Assembly (NCBI GenBank): GCA_031399025.1
Contig: JANNOJ010000015.1
Location: 48,064 to 112,063 of the forward strand
From: CBDBZL01 sp031399025
GTDB taxonomy: Bacteria; Pseudomonadota; Alphaproteobacteria; Sphingomonadales; Sphingomonadaceae
Direction of reading: 5' to 3'
Length of the DNA: 64,000 bases
In this document: positions 55,205-62,680 of the stretch, one piece after another
How positions within the stretch are numbered: position 1 is the stretch's first letter
How the letters are laid out: each line of letters opens with the position of its first letter
Program-made: the position numbers and the translations under genes
Notes under the pieces: generated by a model
What the model saw: the letters and a program-made list of their open reading frames with translations, nothing else
Databases searched by the model: none
Told to the model about the DNA's origin: nothing

Positions 55205-55540
55205 TCATCTCGGCGGGGTCGGGCCGGGCGCATCCTCGTCGTGCGCAAAGCGGTGGATGCGCAGCGCGCCGCTCGCGAACAGGGTGTAGCTCGCGTAGTA
55301 GTCGCGCCGGCCGCGGGCCTTGGCGCCCAGGTGCTCCTCCTCGCGGCCCCGGGCGCGGGCCGAGGCCTCGTCCGCCCATTCGCTGAGCGCGATCACCTCG
55401 CCGTCCTCGGCAGTGTAGGACTTGAACGAGACATAGCCCGGCTGGGCGGCGGCGCGCTGTTCCATCCGCGCGGCCTCGGCCTCGTAGGCGGCGCGGTCGA
55501 TGCCGGCGCGCTTGCGGTTGCGGAACACCACGAGGTACAT
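55205..55540 (-). CDS. antibiotic biosynthesis monooxygenase (ABM)-domain protein
   Basis: 111 aa. A ferredoxin-like dimeric alpha/beta-barrel protein: MYLVVFRNRKRAGIDRAAYE, QPGYVSFKSYTAEDGEVIAL, SEWADEASARARGREEEHLG, YYASYTL. Families of this kind include cofactor-free monooxygenases and haem-degrading enzymes, but here the substrate is unknown. Its ATG overlaps the ruvC stop (TGATG), so it is the last gene of the yebC-ruvC transcript. Confidence 0.8.
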   Translation of the reverse strand: MYLVVFRNRKRAGIDRAAYEAEAARMEQRAAAQPGYVSFKSYTAEDGEVIALSEWADEASARARGREEEHLGAKARGRRDYYASYTLFASGALRIHRFAHDEDAPGPTPPR

Positions 55541-56037
55541 CAGCGCGCCTCTTGCAGGCCGCGCCCCAGATGCGCATCGGCGATGGCGACGGCAAGCGCA
55601 TCGGCGGCGTCCGCCCCCGCTATTGCGGCGCCGGGCAGCAGCACCTTGAGCATGGCCTGGACCTGGCGCTTGTCCGCCGCGCCGGTGCCCACCACCGCCT
55701 TCTTCACGGCTCGCGCCGCGTGTTCGGCGACGGGCAGGCCCTTGCCTTCATAGGCCGCGCCGCAGGCCGCGAGCACCGCGCCGCGCGCCTGGGCGAGCTT
55801 CAGGGTGGATTGCGCGTTGGTGTTGAGGAACACCTCCTCGACCGCCGCGCGATCGGGGCGGTGGGCGGCGATGATTTCGGCGAGCGCGGCGTGGAGCGCG
55901 GCGAGCCGCTGGGCCATCGGCGCCTTCGCATCGGTCGGCAGCTGGCCGTTGGCAAAGTGCGACAGGCGGCTGCCCTCGATGCGCACGACGCCCCAGCCGG
56001 TGCAGGAGAGCGAGGGGTCGAGGCCCAGGATCAGCAT
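55540..56037 (-). CDS. ruvC: RuvC, Holliday-junction resolvase
   Basis: 165 aa. MLILGLDPSLSCTGWGVVRI gives the first catalytic Asp; the others are Glu in AVEEVFLNTN and the Asp pair in GADAADALAVAIADAHLG. It cuts Holliday junctions with RuvAB during recombination. Length is normal. ATG 56037 was chosen over 56064 because the family start is M-I/L-ILGLDP. ruvA and ruvB are not in the window on this side. Part of the run yebC, small ORF, ruvC, ABM. Confidence 0.96.
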   Translation of the reverse strand: MLILGLDPSLSCTGWGVVRIEGSRLSHFANGQLPTDAKAPMAQRLAALHAALAEIIAAHRPDRAAVEEVFLNTNAQSTLKLAQARGAVLAACGAAYEGKGLPVAEHAARAVKKAVVGTGAADKRQVQAMLKVLLPGAAIAGADAADALAVAIADAHLGRGLQEAR

Positions 56038-56153
56038 GGCGGGGCTGCTGACAATTCGATGCAATCACCGCGCATGAACCAGCCATCCGAAACCATCAGA
56101 TAAGCCGGCAGGATGAGGACCGCAAAAGCGACGACCCATCCTTTCCAGTTCAC
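56031..56153 (-). CDS. small membrane protein, 40 aa, between yebC and ruvC
   Basis: Too short for usual gene callers. A GTG start at 56153 overlaps the yebC stop (GTGA) and the stop overlaps the ruvC start region (CATGCTGA), so it fits exactly between its neighbours. Translation: MNWKGWVVAFAVLILPAYLM, then VSDGWFMRGDCIELSAAPPC. One hydrophobic helix and two Cys. The perfect coupling on both sides suggests a real gene. The family is unknown to me. Confidence 0.6.
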   Translation of the reverse strand: MNWKGWVVAFAVLILPAYLMVSDGWFMRGDCIELSAAPPC

Positions 56154-56899
56154 GCGTCGAGCTTCTCCAGCACCTCGGCGGAGACGTCGTAATTGCCCCA
56201 GACGGTCTGCACGTCGTCATCGTCGTCGAGCGCGTCGATCAGCTTGAACAGCGTTGCCGCCTCGTCCTCGTCGCGCACCGCCACCTCCACCGTGGGCTTC
56301 CAGGCGAGCTTGACGCTTTCCGCCTCGCCGAGCGCCGCCTCGAGCGCGCCGGCGACCGCGTGCAGCGCCTCCATGCCGGTCCAGATCACGTGCCCATCGG
56401 CCGCGCTCTCGACATCGTCCGCGCCCGCCTCGATTGCCGCTTCGAGCACCGCGTCCTCGCTGCCGACACCGGCCGGGTAGACGATCATTCCCTTGCGCTC
56501 GAAGCCGTGCGACACCGACCCTTCGGTGCCCAGATTGCCGCCATTCCTGCTGAACGCGGTGCGCATGTTGGTGGCGGTACGGTTGCGGTTGTCGGTCAAG
56601 GCTTCGACGATGAGCGCCACCCCGCCCGGCCCATAGCCTTCGTAACGCACCGCCTCGTAATCCTCGCCGCCCGCCGCGCTCGCCTTGTCGATGGCGCGCT
56701 GGATGTTGTCCTTGGGCATCGACTGCGCCTTGGCCGCGGTGACCGCCAAGCGCAGGCGCGGGTTCATGTCGGGGTCGGGCGCGCCCATCTTGGCCGCCAC
56801 GGTGATCTCGCGCGAGAGCTTGGAAAACGCACCGGACCGCTTCTTGTCCTGCGCGCCCTTCCTGTGCATGATGTTCTTGTACTTGGAATGGCCGGCCAT
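56150..56899 (-). CDS. YebC/PmpR-family protein
   Basis: 249 aa, MAGHSKYKNIMHRKGAQDKK. Matches the YebC/TACO1 family: AGHSKW-like start, KLSREITVAAKMGAPDPDMNPRLR, AKAQSMPKDNIQRAIDKA, YEGYGPGGVALIVEALTDNRNRT and GNLGTEGSVSHGFERKG. Family members act as transcription regulators or promote translation through polyproline stretches. Next to ruvC as in many proteobacteria. Highly acidic loop DDDDDVQT near the C-terminus. Confidence 0.96.
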   Translation of the reverse strand: MAGHSKYKNIMHRKGAQDKKRSGAFSKLSREITVAAKMGAPDPDMNPRLRLAVTAAKAQSMPKDNIQRAIDKASAAGGEDYEAVRYEGYGPGGVALIVEALTDNRNRTATNMRTAFSRNGGNLGTEGSVSHGFERKGMIVYPAGVGSEDAVLEAAIEAGADDVESAADGHVIWTGMEALHAVAGALEAALGEAESVKLAWKPTVEVAVRDEDEAATLFKLIDALDDDDDVQTVWGNYDVSAEVLEKLDA

Positions 56900-57046
56900 G
56901 TTATCCTCAGGCGTGGTACTCGCGAGAAACCCCAGAGCGAGGCTTAGGGGTAATTGACCTAGCGGAGCGCTCTCTTTCCGGCAACATCGCGCCCTGCCGC
57001 CCGCCCCGGTAAGCCATTCTTTACCGATCTGCGGCAGATTGCCCGA

Positions 57047-57547
57047 ATGGGGCTCGGCAAGCATCGCAAGCAGGTTTTGCAGGAGCTTGTTGCCGAGCAG
57101 GCGGGGCGCTGCTGCTACTGCCGGCGCGAGTTCAATCCGGAACAGCCGAAACTCGCACCCACCATCGAACATCGCGTCGCTCGCGTGGACGGCGGGACGG
57201 ACGCGCGGGCCAATCTGCGGGCCGCCTGCTGGCACTGCAATCAGCATCGCGGCCGCCAAAAAGAGCGATCGCGGCAGCGGGCGCAGGCGCGCGACACTGC
57301 GGAACGATCTGCGGAACAGTCCGCGCCTGTCTGCGCATGCGGCGGCGATGCCTCAAGGCGCGATGTCGAAGTGCAGCGCCGGCTCCTCGCTCGCGGCCAG
57401 CTGGCGATAGAAAGCGATGGCCGGCTCGTCTTCCTGATCGCCCTGGACGAACACCATCCAGGCGCCGGTCTCGCGCGCGATGCGGCGAAGCTCGGCGATC
57501 AGCGCGCTGGCAATTCCCCGGCGGCGATGTTCCTCAGCAACGGCTAG
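57047..57547 (+). CDS. HNH-endonuclease-like protein whose 3' end runs antisense to the next gene
   Basis: 166 aa. The first 75 residues carry an HNH domain: CCYC zinc knuckle, IEHRVARVDGGTDARANLR with the catalytic His, and CWHCNQHRG as second knuckle. After about residue 80 the sequence is Arg/Glu-rich and from 57353 it overlaps the oppositely oriented acetyltransferase gene by 195 bp, so the tail is probably not native; the original stop may have been lost. The role could be in restriction, repair or a mobile module. Confidence 0.6.
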   Translation: MGLGKHRKQVLQELVAEQAGRCCYCRREFNPEQPKLAPTIEHRVARVDGGTDARANLRAACWHCNQHRGRQKERSRQRAQARDTAERSAEQSAPVCACGGDASRRDVEVQRRLLARGQLAIESDGRLVFLIALDEHHPGAGLARDAAKLGDQRAGNSPAAMFLSNG

Positions 57548-57799
57548 ATCGTAGAGGTAGACCTCGCTGCGTTCCTGCTCGAACTTGCGCAGCACGTAGG
57601 CGCCGATGCCACCGACAACGCGGTCAACATCCACGGCGACCAGCAGGATGATGTTGCGATCGGCCAGCAAGTCGCGGCAATAGGCGTCGCTCGGTGGGGC
57701 GCCGATGTAGGTCGCCGGCTCCCCGAACACCTCGCCGAAGACGGCGTTGAGCCCGCGCAGCAGCGCAAGATCGGCGCGCCCAAGTCGCAGAACCTGCAC
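57353..57799 (-). CDS. AAC(3)-I-like GNAT acetyltransferase
   Basis: 148 aa. Beyond the general GNAT core (EHRRRGIASALIAELRR as acetyl-CoA loop) it shares the specific stretches of AAC(3)-I aminoglycoside 3-N-acetyltransferases: FGEVFGEPATY, YVLRKFEQERSEVYLYDLAV and FVQGDQEDEPAIAFY…LHFDI. It may acetylate an aminoglycoside or a related amine; a resistance phenotype cannot be told from sequence. The chromosomal setting, without integron or transposon signs, suggests an intrinsic gene. Its 3' half is antisense to the HNH gene tail. Confidence 0.75.
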   Translation of the reverse strand: MQVLRLGRADLALLRGLNAVFGEVFGEPATYIGAPPSDAYCRDLLADRNIILLVAVDVDRVVGGIGAYVLRKFEQERSEVYLYDLAVAEEHRRRGIASALIAELRRIARETGAWMVFVQGDQEDEPAIAFYRQLAASEEPALHFDIAP

Positions 57800-57814
57800 C
57801 GGCAGAGCGCCGCC

Positions 57815-58168
57815 CTAGCTGGTCAGAAGCACCGCGGTGCCGCTGGCGCTGACCATCAGCATCGAGCCGGTGTCGCCGATCACCTCGTAATCGAGATCGA
57901 CGCCCACCACCGCATTGCCGCCCAGTTCACCGCACCGCGCCTGCAGTTCCTGGATGGCCTGTTCGCGCGCCTCACGCAGAATTCGCTCGTAGGAACTCGA
58001 ACGCCCGTCGACGATGTCGCGGATGTTGGCGAAGAAATCGCGGAAGATGTTGGCGCCGATGATCACTTCGCCGGTGACGATGCCCAGGTAGTCCGCGATC
58101 GGGCGGCCCTCGATGGTGGGGGTCGTGGTGACGATGATGCCGCGCGCGTCCTTCCAGGGGCTGGCCAT
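57815..58168 (-). CDS. YbjQ/UPF0145-family protein
   Basis: 117 aa, MASPWKDARGIIVTTTPTIE. The pattern IVTTTPTIEGRPIADYLGIVTGEVIIGANIFRDFF and GGNAVVGVDLDYEVIG is that of the YbjQ family (COG0393), small oligomeric proteins sometimes listed as heavy-metal-binding. No membrane segment. A 12-bp inverted repeat lies about 25-65 bp upstream (58194-58231) and may control it. ATG 58168 chosen by family start. Confidence 0.88.
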   Translation of the reverse strand: MASPWKDARGIIVTTTPTIEGRPIADYLGIVTGEVIIGANIFRDFFANIRDIVDGRSSSYERILREAREQAIQELQARCGELGGNAVVGVDLDYEVIGDTGSMLMVSASGTAVLLTS

Positions 58169-58193
58169 GCGTGCTCTCTCCCGCTTTATGCCC

Positions 58194-58231
58194 GGCACAG
58201 GCGTGTCATTTTGGCATAGCACGCCTGTGCC
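58194..58231. promoter_or_regulatory. 12-bp perfect inverted repeat before the YbjQ-family gene
   Basis: GGCACAGGCGTG (58194-58205) and CACGCCTGTGCC (58220-58231), 14-nt spacer with TCATTTTGGCATAG. No T run follows in the sense direction of the upstream gene, so an operator or attenuator is as likely as a terminator. Confidence 0.45.
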
Positions 58232-58266
58232 GACAAGCATCACGGCGGCGCGGCGGCAGCGGCCGC

Positions 58267-59160
58267 CTAGCCGTTTACCACCGTTCCGCCATGGGGATGC
58301 AGCACCTGCCCGGACATGTAGCTGGAATCCTCGCAGGCGAGAAAGAGGAACGCCGGCGCCACCTCGTTGGGCTCGCCCGCGCGGCCCATCGGTGTGGTCT
58401 GGCCGAACGTGGCGAGTTTTTCCGGGCTGGCGCCGCCCATCGGGTTCAGCGGCGTCCAGATCGGCCCGGGCGCGACGGCGTTCACGCGGATGCCGTCCTC
58501 GATCAGGTTCTCCGACAGCGAACGGGTGAAGGCGGTGATGGCGCCCTTGGTGGCGCTGTAGTCGAGCAGCTCGCCCGAACCCTGGTACATCGTCACGCTG
58601 GTGCAATTGACGATCGCGGCGCCCTTCTTGAGGTGCGGCCGCGCGGCCTGGACCAGGTAGAACATCGAGAAGATGTTGGTCTGGAAGGTGCGCTGGAGCT
58701 GTTCCACGGTGATGTCGGTGATGTCCTTGTCGGGGTGCTGCTCGCCGGCATTGTTGACCAGCACGTCGAGCCGGCCCCATTTGGCGATCACCTGTTCGAC
58801 CAGCGCCTTGCCGGTCGCGGGATCACCCAGGTCGCCGGCGTGCAGCAGCGCCTCGCTGCCTTCCTGCTCGATGGCTTGGGCGGTGATGCGGGCGTCGTCG
58901 TCCTCCTCGAGGTAGGCGATCGCGACCTTGGCGCCCTCGCGTGCGAACAGCACGGCGGTGGCGCGGCCGATCCCGCTATCGCCACCGGTGACGATGGCCA
59001 CCTTGCCCGCGAGCCGCCCCGAACCCGGGAAGCGGGGCTGCCACTTGGGCTGCCGGGCGAGTTCGGTTTCGTGCCCGGGCAGGCCGGGCTGCTCGCTTAC
59101 GCGATCGATGAAGGTCGTGTCGGAGCTGTCGGCGGGATCGGTCATGGTAGGAAAATCCAT
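58267..59160 (-). CDS. short-chain dehydrogenase/reductase, stress type
   Basis: 297 aa. NAD-binding TGGDSGIGRA, structural NNAGEQHP, catalytic Ser in NCTSVTMYQ and Tyr-x3-Lys in YSATKGA. A 50-residue N-terminal extension with PGLPGHETELARQPKWQP is typical of the SDR subgroup that includes bacterial general-stress dehydrogenases (YhdF/YdaD/YghA-like). Substrate unknown. An EcfG-type promoter just upstream on the minus strand (59183-59208) fits a stress role. An alternative start is ATG 59145. Confidence 0.88.
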   Translation of the reverse strand: MDFPTMTDPADSSDTTFIDRVSEQPGLPGHETELARQPKWQPRFPGSGRLAGKVAIVTGGDSGIGRATAVLFAREGAKVAIAYLEEDDDARITAQAIEQEGSEALLHAGDLGDPATGKALVEQVIAKWGRLDVLVNNAGEQHPDKDITDITVEQLQRTFQTNIFSMFYLVQAARPHLKKGAAIVNCTSVTMYQGSGELLDYSATKGAITAFTRSLSENLIEDGIRVNAVAPGPIWTPLNPMGGASPEKLATFGQTTPMGRAGEPNEVAPAFLFLACEDSSYMSGQVLHPHGGTVVNG

Positions 59161-59182
59161 CGAAAAGAGGGGCTGGCCGTCT

Positions 59183-59208
59183 AACGGAGCCGCGCGTCCT
59201 GCCGTTCC
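59183..59208 (-). promoter_or_regulatory. EcfG-type (general stress) promoter
   Basis: On the minus strand GGAAC (59208-59204) and CGTT (59186-59183) are 17 nt apart, matching GGAAC-N16/17-CGTT. The SDR start codon lies 22 nt downstream of the -10 element. Confidence 0.6.
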
Positions 59209-59230
59209 GTGAATTTCCGCTCAGCGCCGA

Positions 59231-59467
59231 TCAGCCCAGCCCGAGCGCCGCCTTGTACGTATCGAGGATGGCCTCCATCTCGGCGCGGTCGTCGGGCTTC
59301 ATCTTCCGCAGCCGCACGATCTGGCGCATGATCTTGGCATCGTAGCCGGTCGCCTTGGCCTCGGCGTAGGTGTCGCGAATGTCGTCGGCGATGCCTTTCT
59401 TCTCCTCCTCGAGGCGTTCGACCCGCTCGATCAGCAGGCGCAGGCGGTCGTCGGTGGGTTCGGCCAT
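59231..59467 (-). CDS. gapR: GapR-family (DUF2312) DNA-binding protein
   Basis: 78 aa. RLRLLIERVERLEEEKKGIA, DDIRDTYAEAKATGYDAKIM and RQIVRLRKMKPDDRAEMEAI match GapR, the small helical protein that encircles overtwisted DNA ahead of polymerases in Caulobacter and helps topoisomerases. Size and coiled-coil N-terminus are as expected. It stands alone about 60 bp upstream of the SDR stop-side neighbour. Confidence 0.88.
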   Translation of the reverse strand: MAEPTDDRLRLLIERVERLEEEKKGIADDIRDTYAEAKATGYDAKIMRQIVRLRKMKPDDRAEMEAILDTYKAALGLG

Positions 59468-59592
59468 GGGGTACTCCGGTGTGGAAGGGAATCGGGAGCG
59501 GGCGCTGATAGCAGCCCCGCCGCGCCGATGAAGGCGGCGTGGATGGTTCTTCCCCGGCCTTGCCGCATGCCAGGCCGACCGGCGCCCCGCCG

Positions 59593-59907
59593 TCAGTGCC
59601 TGCCTTCGTTGAGCGCCACGCTCGCTTCCATCCGCGCCAGCTGCTCGGGCGTCGCCTCGCGCTGGTGCGATGCCTTCCAATCGGCGCTCGGCATGCCCTG
59701 GATGAGCGTGCGCGCGGCTTCCTTGTCGCCTTCGTACCCCGCATCGCGGATCCAATCGGCCAGGCAGTTGCGGCAGAAGCCGGCCAGCCCCATGAGATCG
59801 ATGTTCTGCGCATCATGGCGGTGACGCAGGTGGCGCACCAGGCGGCGCAAGGCGGCGGCGGCCACCGCGTCGGGCAGGCTATCGAGCGGATCGGCTGGCT
59901 GGGTCAT
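59593..59907 (-). CDS. DUF1244 family protein
   Basis: 104 aa from ATG 59907 (59919 is an alternative). Contains ALRRLVRHLRHRHDAQNIDLMGLAGFCRNCLADW, the hallmark of the DUF1244 (COG3492) family with its CxxC in FCRNC. Small helical protein of unknown function, common in alphaproteobacteria. Divergent from pyk with about 66 bp between. Confidence 0.88.
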   Translation of the reverse strand: MTQPADPLDSLPDAVAAAALRRLVRHLRHRHDAQNIDLMGLAGFCRNCLADWIRDAGYEGDKEAARTLIQGMPSADWKASHQREATPEQLARMEASVALNEGRH

Positions 59908-59973
59908 GGGCTGTCCCATTCTGAAAGAGGATGACCTTGTCTTGTCGTACGCCTCTGCCATAGGCCTGCGCCG

Positions 59974-61476
59974 ATGACCAAGCTCGAACCGCGCGGCCGC
60001 AAGGTCAAGATCCTCGCCACGGTGGGGCCCGCCTCCCGCGATCCCGACATGCTGCGCCGCCTGTTCCGCGCCGGGGTCGATGCCTTCCGCGTGAACATGA
60101 GCCACGGTGATCATGCCACCCATGCGGCCACCATCCAGGCGATCCGCATGCTGGAGAAGGAGTTCGGCTGGCCGATCGCGGTGCTGTGCGACCTGCAGGG
60201 GCCCAAACTGCGCGTCGGCGCCTTCGCCGAGGGGCGCGCGGTCATCCCGCACGGCGCCGCCTTCACCCTCGATCGCGACGACACGCCCGGCGATGCGACC
60301 CGCGTGTGCCTGCCGCATCCCGAGCTGTTCGGCCTGCTCGAGCCCGGCCAGCGGCTGCTGGTCAACGACGGCAAGATCCGCCTGCGCGTGATCGCCGCCG
60401 ACGCCGACACGATCCGCGTGCAGGCGGAAGTGGGCGGGGTGATCTCGGACAAGAAGGGCGTCAACGTGCCCGATGCCGAGATCCCCATCCCGGCGATGAC
60501 CGCCAAGGACCGGCGCGACCTGGCGTTCGCGGTGGAGCACGCGGCGGACTGGATCGCCTTGAGCTTCGTCCAGCGGCCCGAGGACCTCACCGAGGCGCGC
60601 CGGCTGATTGGCGGCCACGGCACCCACGCCCCTGCCTTGTGCGCCAAGATCGAGAAGCCGCAGGCGATCAAGCGGCTCGATGCCATCATCGAGCTGGCCG
60701 ACGGGGTGATGGTGGCGCGCGGCGACCTGGGGGTGGAGCTCAACCCCCAGGACGTGCCCCCGCTGCAGAAGCGCATCGTCAACGCCACGCGCCTGACGGG
60801 CAAACCGGTGATCGTGGCGACGCAGATGCTGGAATCGATGATCGAGAGCCCGGCGCCCACCCGCGCCGAAGTCTCCGACGTCGCCAACGCGGTGTACGAC
60901 GGGGCCGACACGGTGATGCTCAGCGCCGAGACGGCGGCTGGCCAATGGCCCGAGGAAGCGGTGCTGATGATGGATTCCATCGCCCGCTCGGTGGAGCAGG
61001 ATACCGCCTACATGCAGCGCGTGCGGCTGCTCGATACCCCGCCCGACCCGACCATCGCCGACGCGCTGGCGCATTCGTGCATGCGCATCGCCGAAACCAT
61101 GCCGATGACCGGGATCATCGTCTTCACCGGCTCGGGCTCGTCGGCGCGGCGGGTGGCGCGCGAGCGGCCTGCGGTGCCGATCCTGGTGCTCAGCCCGTCG
61201 GTGGGCGTCGCCCGCCGGGTGTCGCTGCTGTGGGGCGCGCATGCGGTGGCGACGCGCGACATCGACAGCTTCGAGGAGATGATCGCCAAGGGCAAGCGCA
61301 TGGCGCTGCGCCATGGCTTCGGCACCGCGGGCAGCCGCCTGGCGGTGATGGCGGGCGTGCCCTTCGGCCAGCCCGGCGCCACTAACCTCATCCACGTGGT
61401 GACGATCAAGGGTGACGAACTGACGAACTACACCAAGCGGCCCGACGCTTGGAAGGCCCCCGGACTGGCCGACTAA
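59974..61476 (+). CDS. pyk: pyruvate kinase
   Basis: 500 aa. Converts phosphoenolpyruvate and ADP to pyruvate and ATP. N-terminal KVKILATVGPASRD, FRVNMSHGDHATH (substrate and K+ site), CAKIEKPQAIKRLDAIIELADGVMVARGDLGVEL (catalytic Lys, Mg2+ Glu and Asp) and VATQMLESMIESPAPTRAEVSDVANAVYDGAD. Full-length barrel, B and C domains. A hairpin (GATCCGG, loop, CCGGATC at 61481-61501) follows the stop and may aid termination, but lacks a T run. Confidence 0.97.
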   Translation: MTKLEPRGRKVKILATVGPASRDPDMLRRLFRAGVDAFRVNMSHGDHATHAATIQAIRMLEKEFGWPIAVLCDLQGPKLRVGAFAEGRAVIPHGAAFTLDRDDTPGDATRVCLPHPELFGLLEPGQRLLVNDGKIRLRVIAADADTIRVQAEVGGVISDKKGVNVPDAEIPIPAMTAKDRRDLAFAVEHAADWIALSFVQRPEDLTEARRLIGGHGTHAPALCAKIEKPQAIKRLDAIIELADGVMVARGDLGVELNPQDVPPLQKRIVNATRLTGKPVIVATQMLESMIESPAPTRAEVSDVANAVYDGADTVMLSAETAAGQWPEEAVLMMDSIARSVEQDTAYMQRVRLLDTPPDPTIADALAHSCMRIAETMPMTGIIVFTGSGSSARRVARERPAVPILVLSPSVGVARRVSLLWGAHAVATRDIDSFEEMIAKGKRMALRHGFGTAGSRLAVMAGVPFGQPGATNLIHVVTIKGDELTNYTKRPDAWKAPGLAD

Positions 61477-61653
61477 GCGTGATCCGGGGCCAAGCCGGAT
61501 CGTCGGAGCAACAGGATGATAGGAACAGACCCGGCACCAGATCGGGGGATGGCTGGGGCATTATGGCCTGTAAGCATGATCCTCACCGGAGCGCGGGCCG
61601 GGTAGTTAGGCCGGACCGACCCATCTGAGGCGTCATCAACCAATGCGGGACGA

Positions 61654-61730
61654 TGGTGCACCCGACAGGATTTGAACCTGTGACCTTCGGCTTCGGAGGC
61701 CGACACTCTATCCAGCTGAGCTACGGGTGC
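61654..61730 (-). tRNA. tRNA-Arg (anticodon CCG)
   Basis: 77 nt including an encoded CCA. Acceptor GCACCCG pairs with CGGGTGC; D-arm TAGCTCAGCTGGATAGAG; anticodon loop CTCCGAA gives CCG, reading CGG; T-arm with GGTTCAAATCC. All four stems form. Confidence 0.97.
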
Positions 61731-62100
61731 CCTCACTCCGCTTAGCCCGGCCGCAGCCCCCGGGTCAACGCAAAGGCGCCCAATCTGCCGGCTCGTCCTC
61801 GATACTCTGTCGTCGGCCCAGGTTTGCGTGGCACTGGCGGCTTATCCAAGGCTCCCTTGGGAAAACCTTGATCCACGACCACGCCGCCCGGCAATCCGGC
61901 CTATGGGTTCACGAGCTAGGTGGTCTCCCGTTTCGCCCACCGCCGAGCTAGCGGCACGCACGGCAGACCGGTCTCCTGCACCACGGGTTGCATCGCCTCA
62001 GCCCCGATGCTAGGCGCGCCGCAGTCCGGCCGGGCGCACTTGGCGGCGCCGCGTCATCGGCATGGGCGTTCCTTTTGGCCTTGCGAGGGATAGCGCGCGC
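61731..62100. other. 370-bp spacer upstream of the ATP synthase operon
   Basis: No gene is supported. It must hold the promoters of the tRNA (minus strand) and of atpHA. A short hairpin CCAAGG-CTC-CCTTGG lies at about 61847-61861. Confidence 0.5.
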
Positions 62101-62658
62101 GTGGAGCTTTCCGCCGGTATACGAGCCAGCCTGGCAGGCCGCTACGCATCCGCTTTGTTCGACCTGGCCAGCGAGGCCGGAACCGTCACCGCGGTCGAGG
62201 CCGATCTCGCCCGGCTGGACGAGGCGCTGGCCGATTCGGCCGAACTGCGCGCGCTGATCCGCAACCCGGAAGTCAGCCGTGCGGCCATCGGCCGGGTGGT
62301 CGCGGGCATCGGCGAGCACCTGGGCCTGGCCCAGCTCAGCCGCAACTTCCTGGGCGTGCTGGCCGACAACCGCCGCATCTCCGCGCTGCCCGGCATGATC
62401 CGCGCCTTCCGGGCCATCGCCGCCGCCCAGCGCGGCGAGGTGAGCGCCGAGGTGGTCTCCGCCCATGCGCTCAGCGACGAACAGGTCGCCACCTTGGAGC
62501 ATCGGCTGCGCGCCCGCGAAGGTCGCACCGTCAAGCTCAAGGCGCGGGTCGATCCCGAACTGCTCGGCGGCGTGGTCGTCACCATCGGCTCCAAGCGCAT
62601 CGACGGCTCGATCCGCACCCGCCTGAACTCGCTCGCCACCGCCATGAAGAGCGCCTGA
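62101..62658 (+). CDS. atpH: ATP synthase F1 subunit delta
   Basis: 185 aa from GTG 62101 (SD-like GAGGGA upstream); an ATG at 62062 would add 13 residues that homologues lack. IRASLAGRYASALFDLASEA at the start, RNFLGVLADNRRISALPGMI in the middle and DPELLGGVVVTIGSKRIDGSIRTRLNSL near the C-terminus are the OSCP/delta signatures. The subunit holds the F1 head to the b stalk. First gene of the operon, 22 bp before atpA. Confidence 0.95.
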   Translation: MELSAGIRASLAGRYASALFDLASEAGTVTAVEADLARLDEALADSAELRALIRNPEVSRAAIGRVVAGIGEHLGLAQLSRNFLGVLADNRRISALPGMIRAFRAIAAAQRGEVSAEVVSAHALSDEQVATLEHRLRAREGRTVKLKARVDPELLGGVVVTIGSKRIDGSIRTRLNSLATAMKSA

Positions 62659-62680
62659 AGATCGTCCGAAAGGCAAGTTA

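Noticed and set aside
61481..61501. Hairpin after pyk as a firm terminator
   Set aside because: The 7-bp stem is real but no T run follows; mentioned only under pyk.
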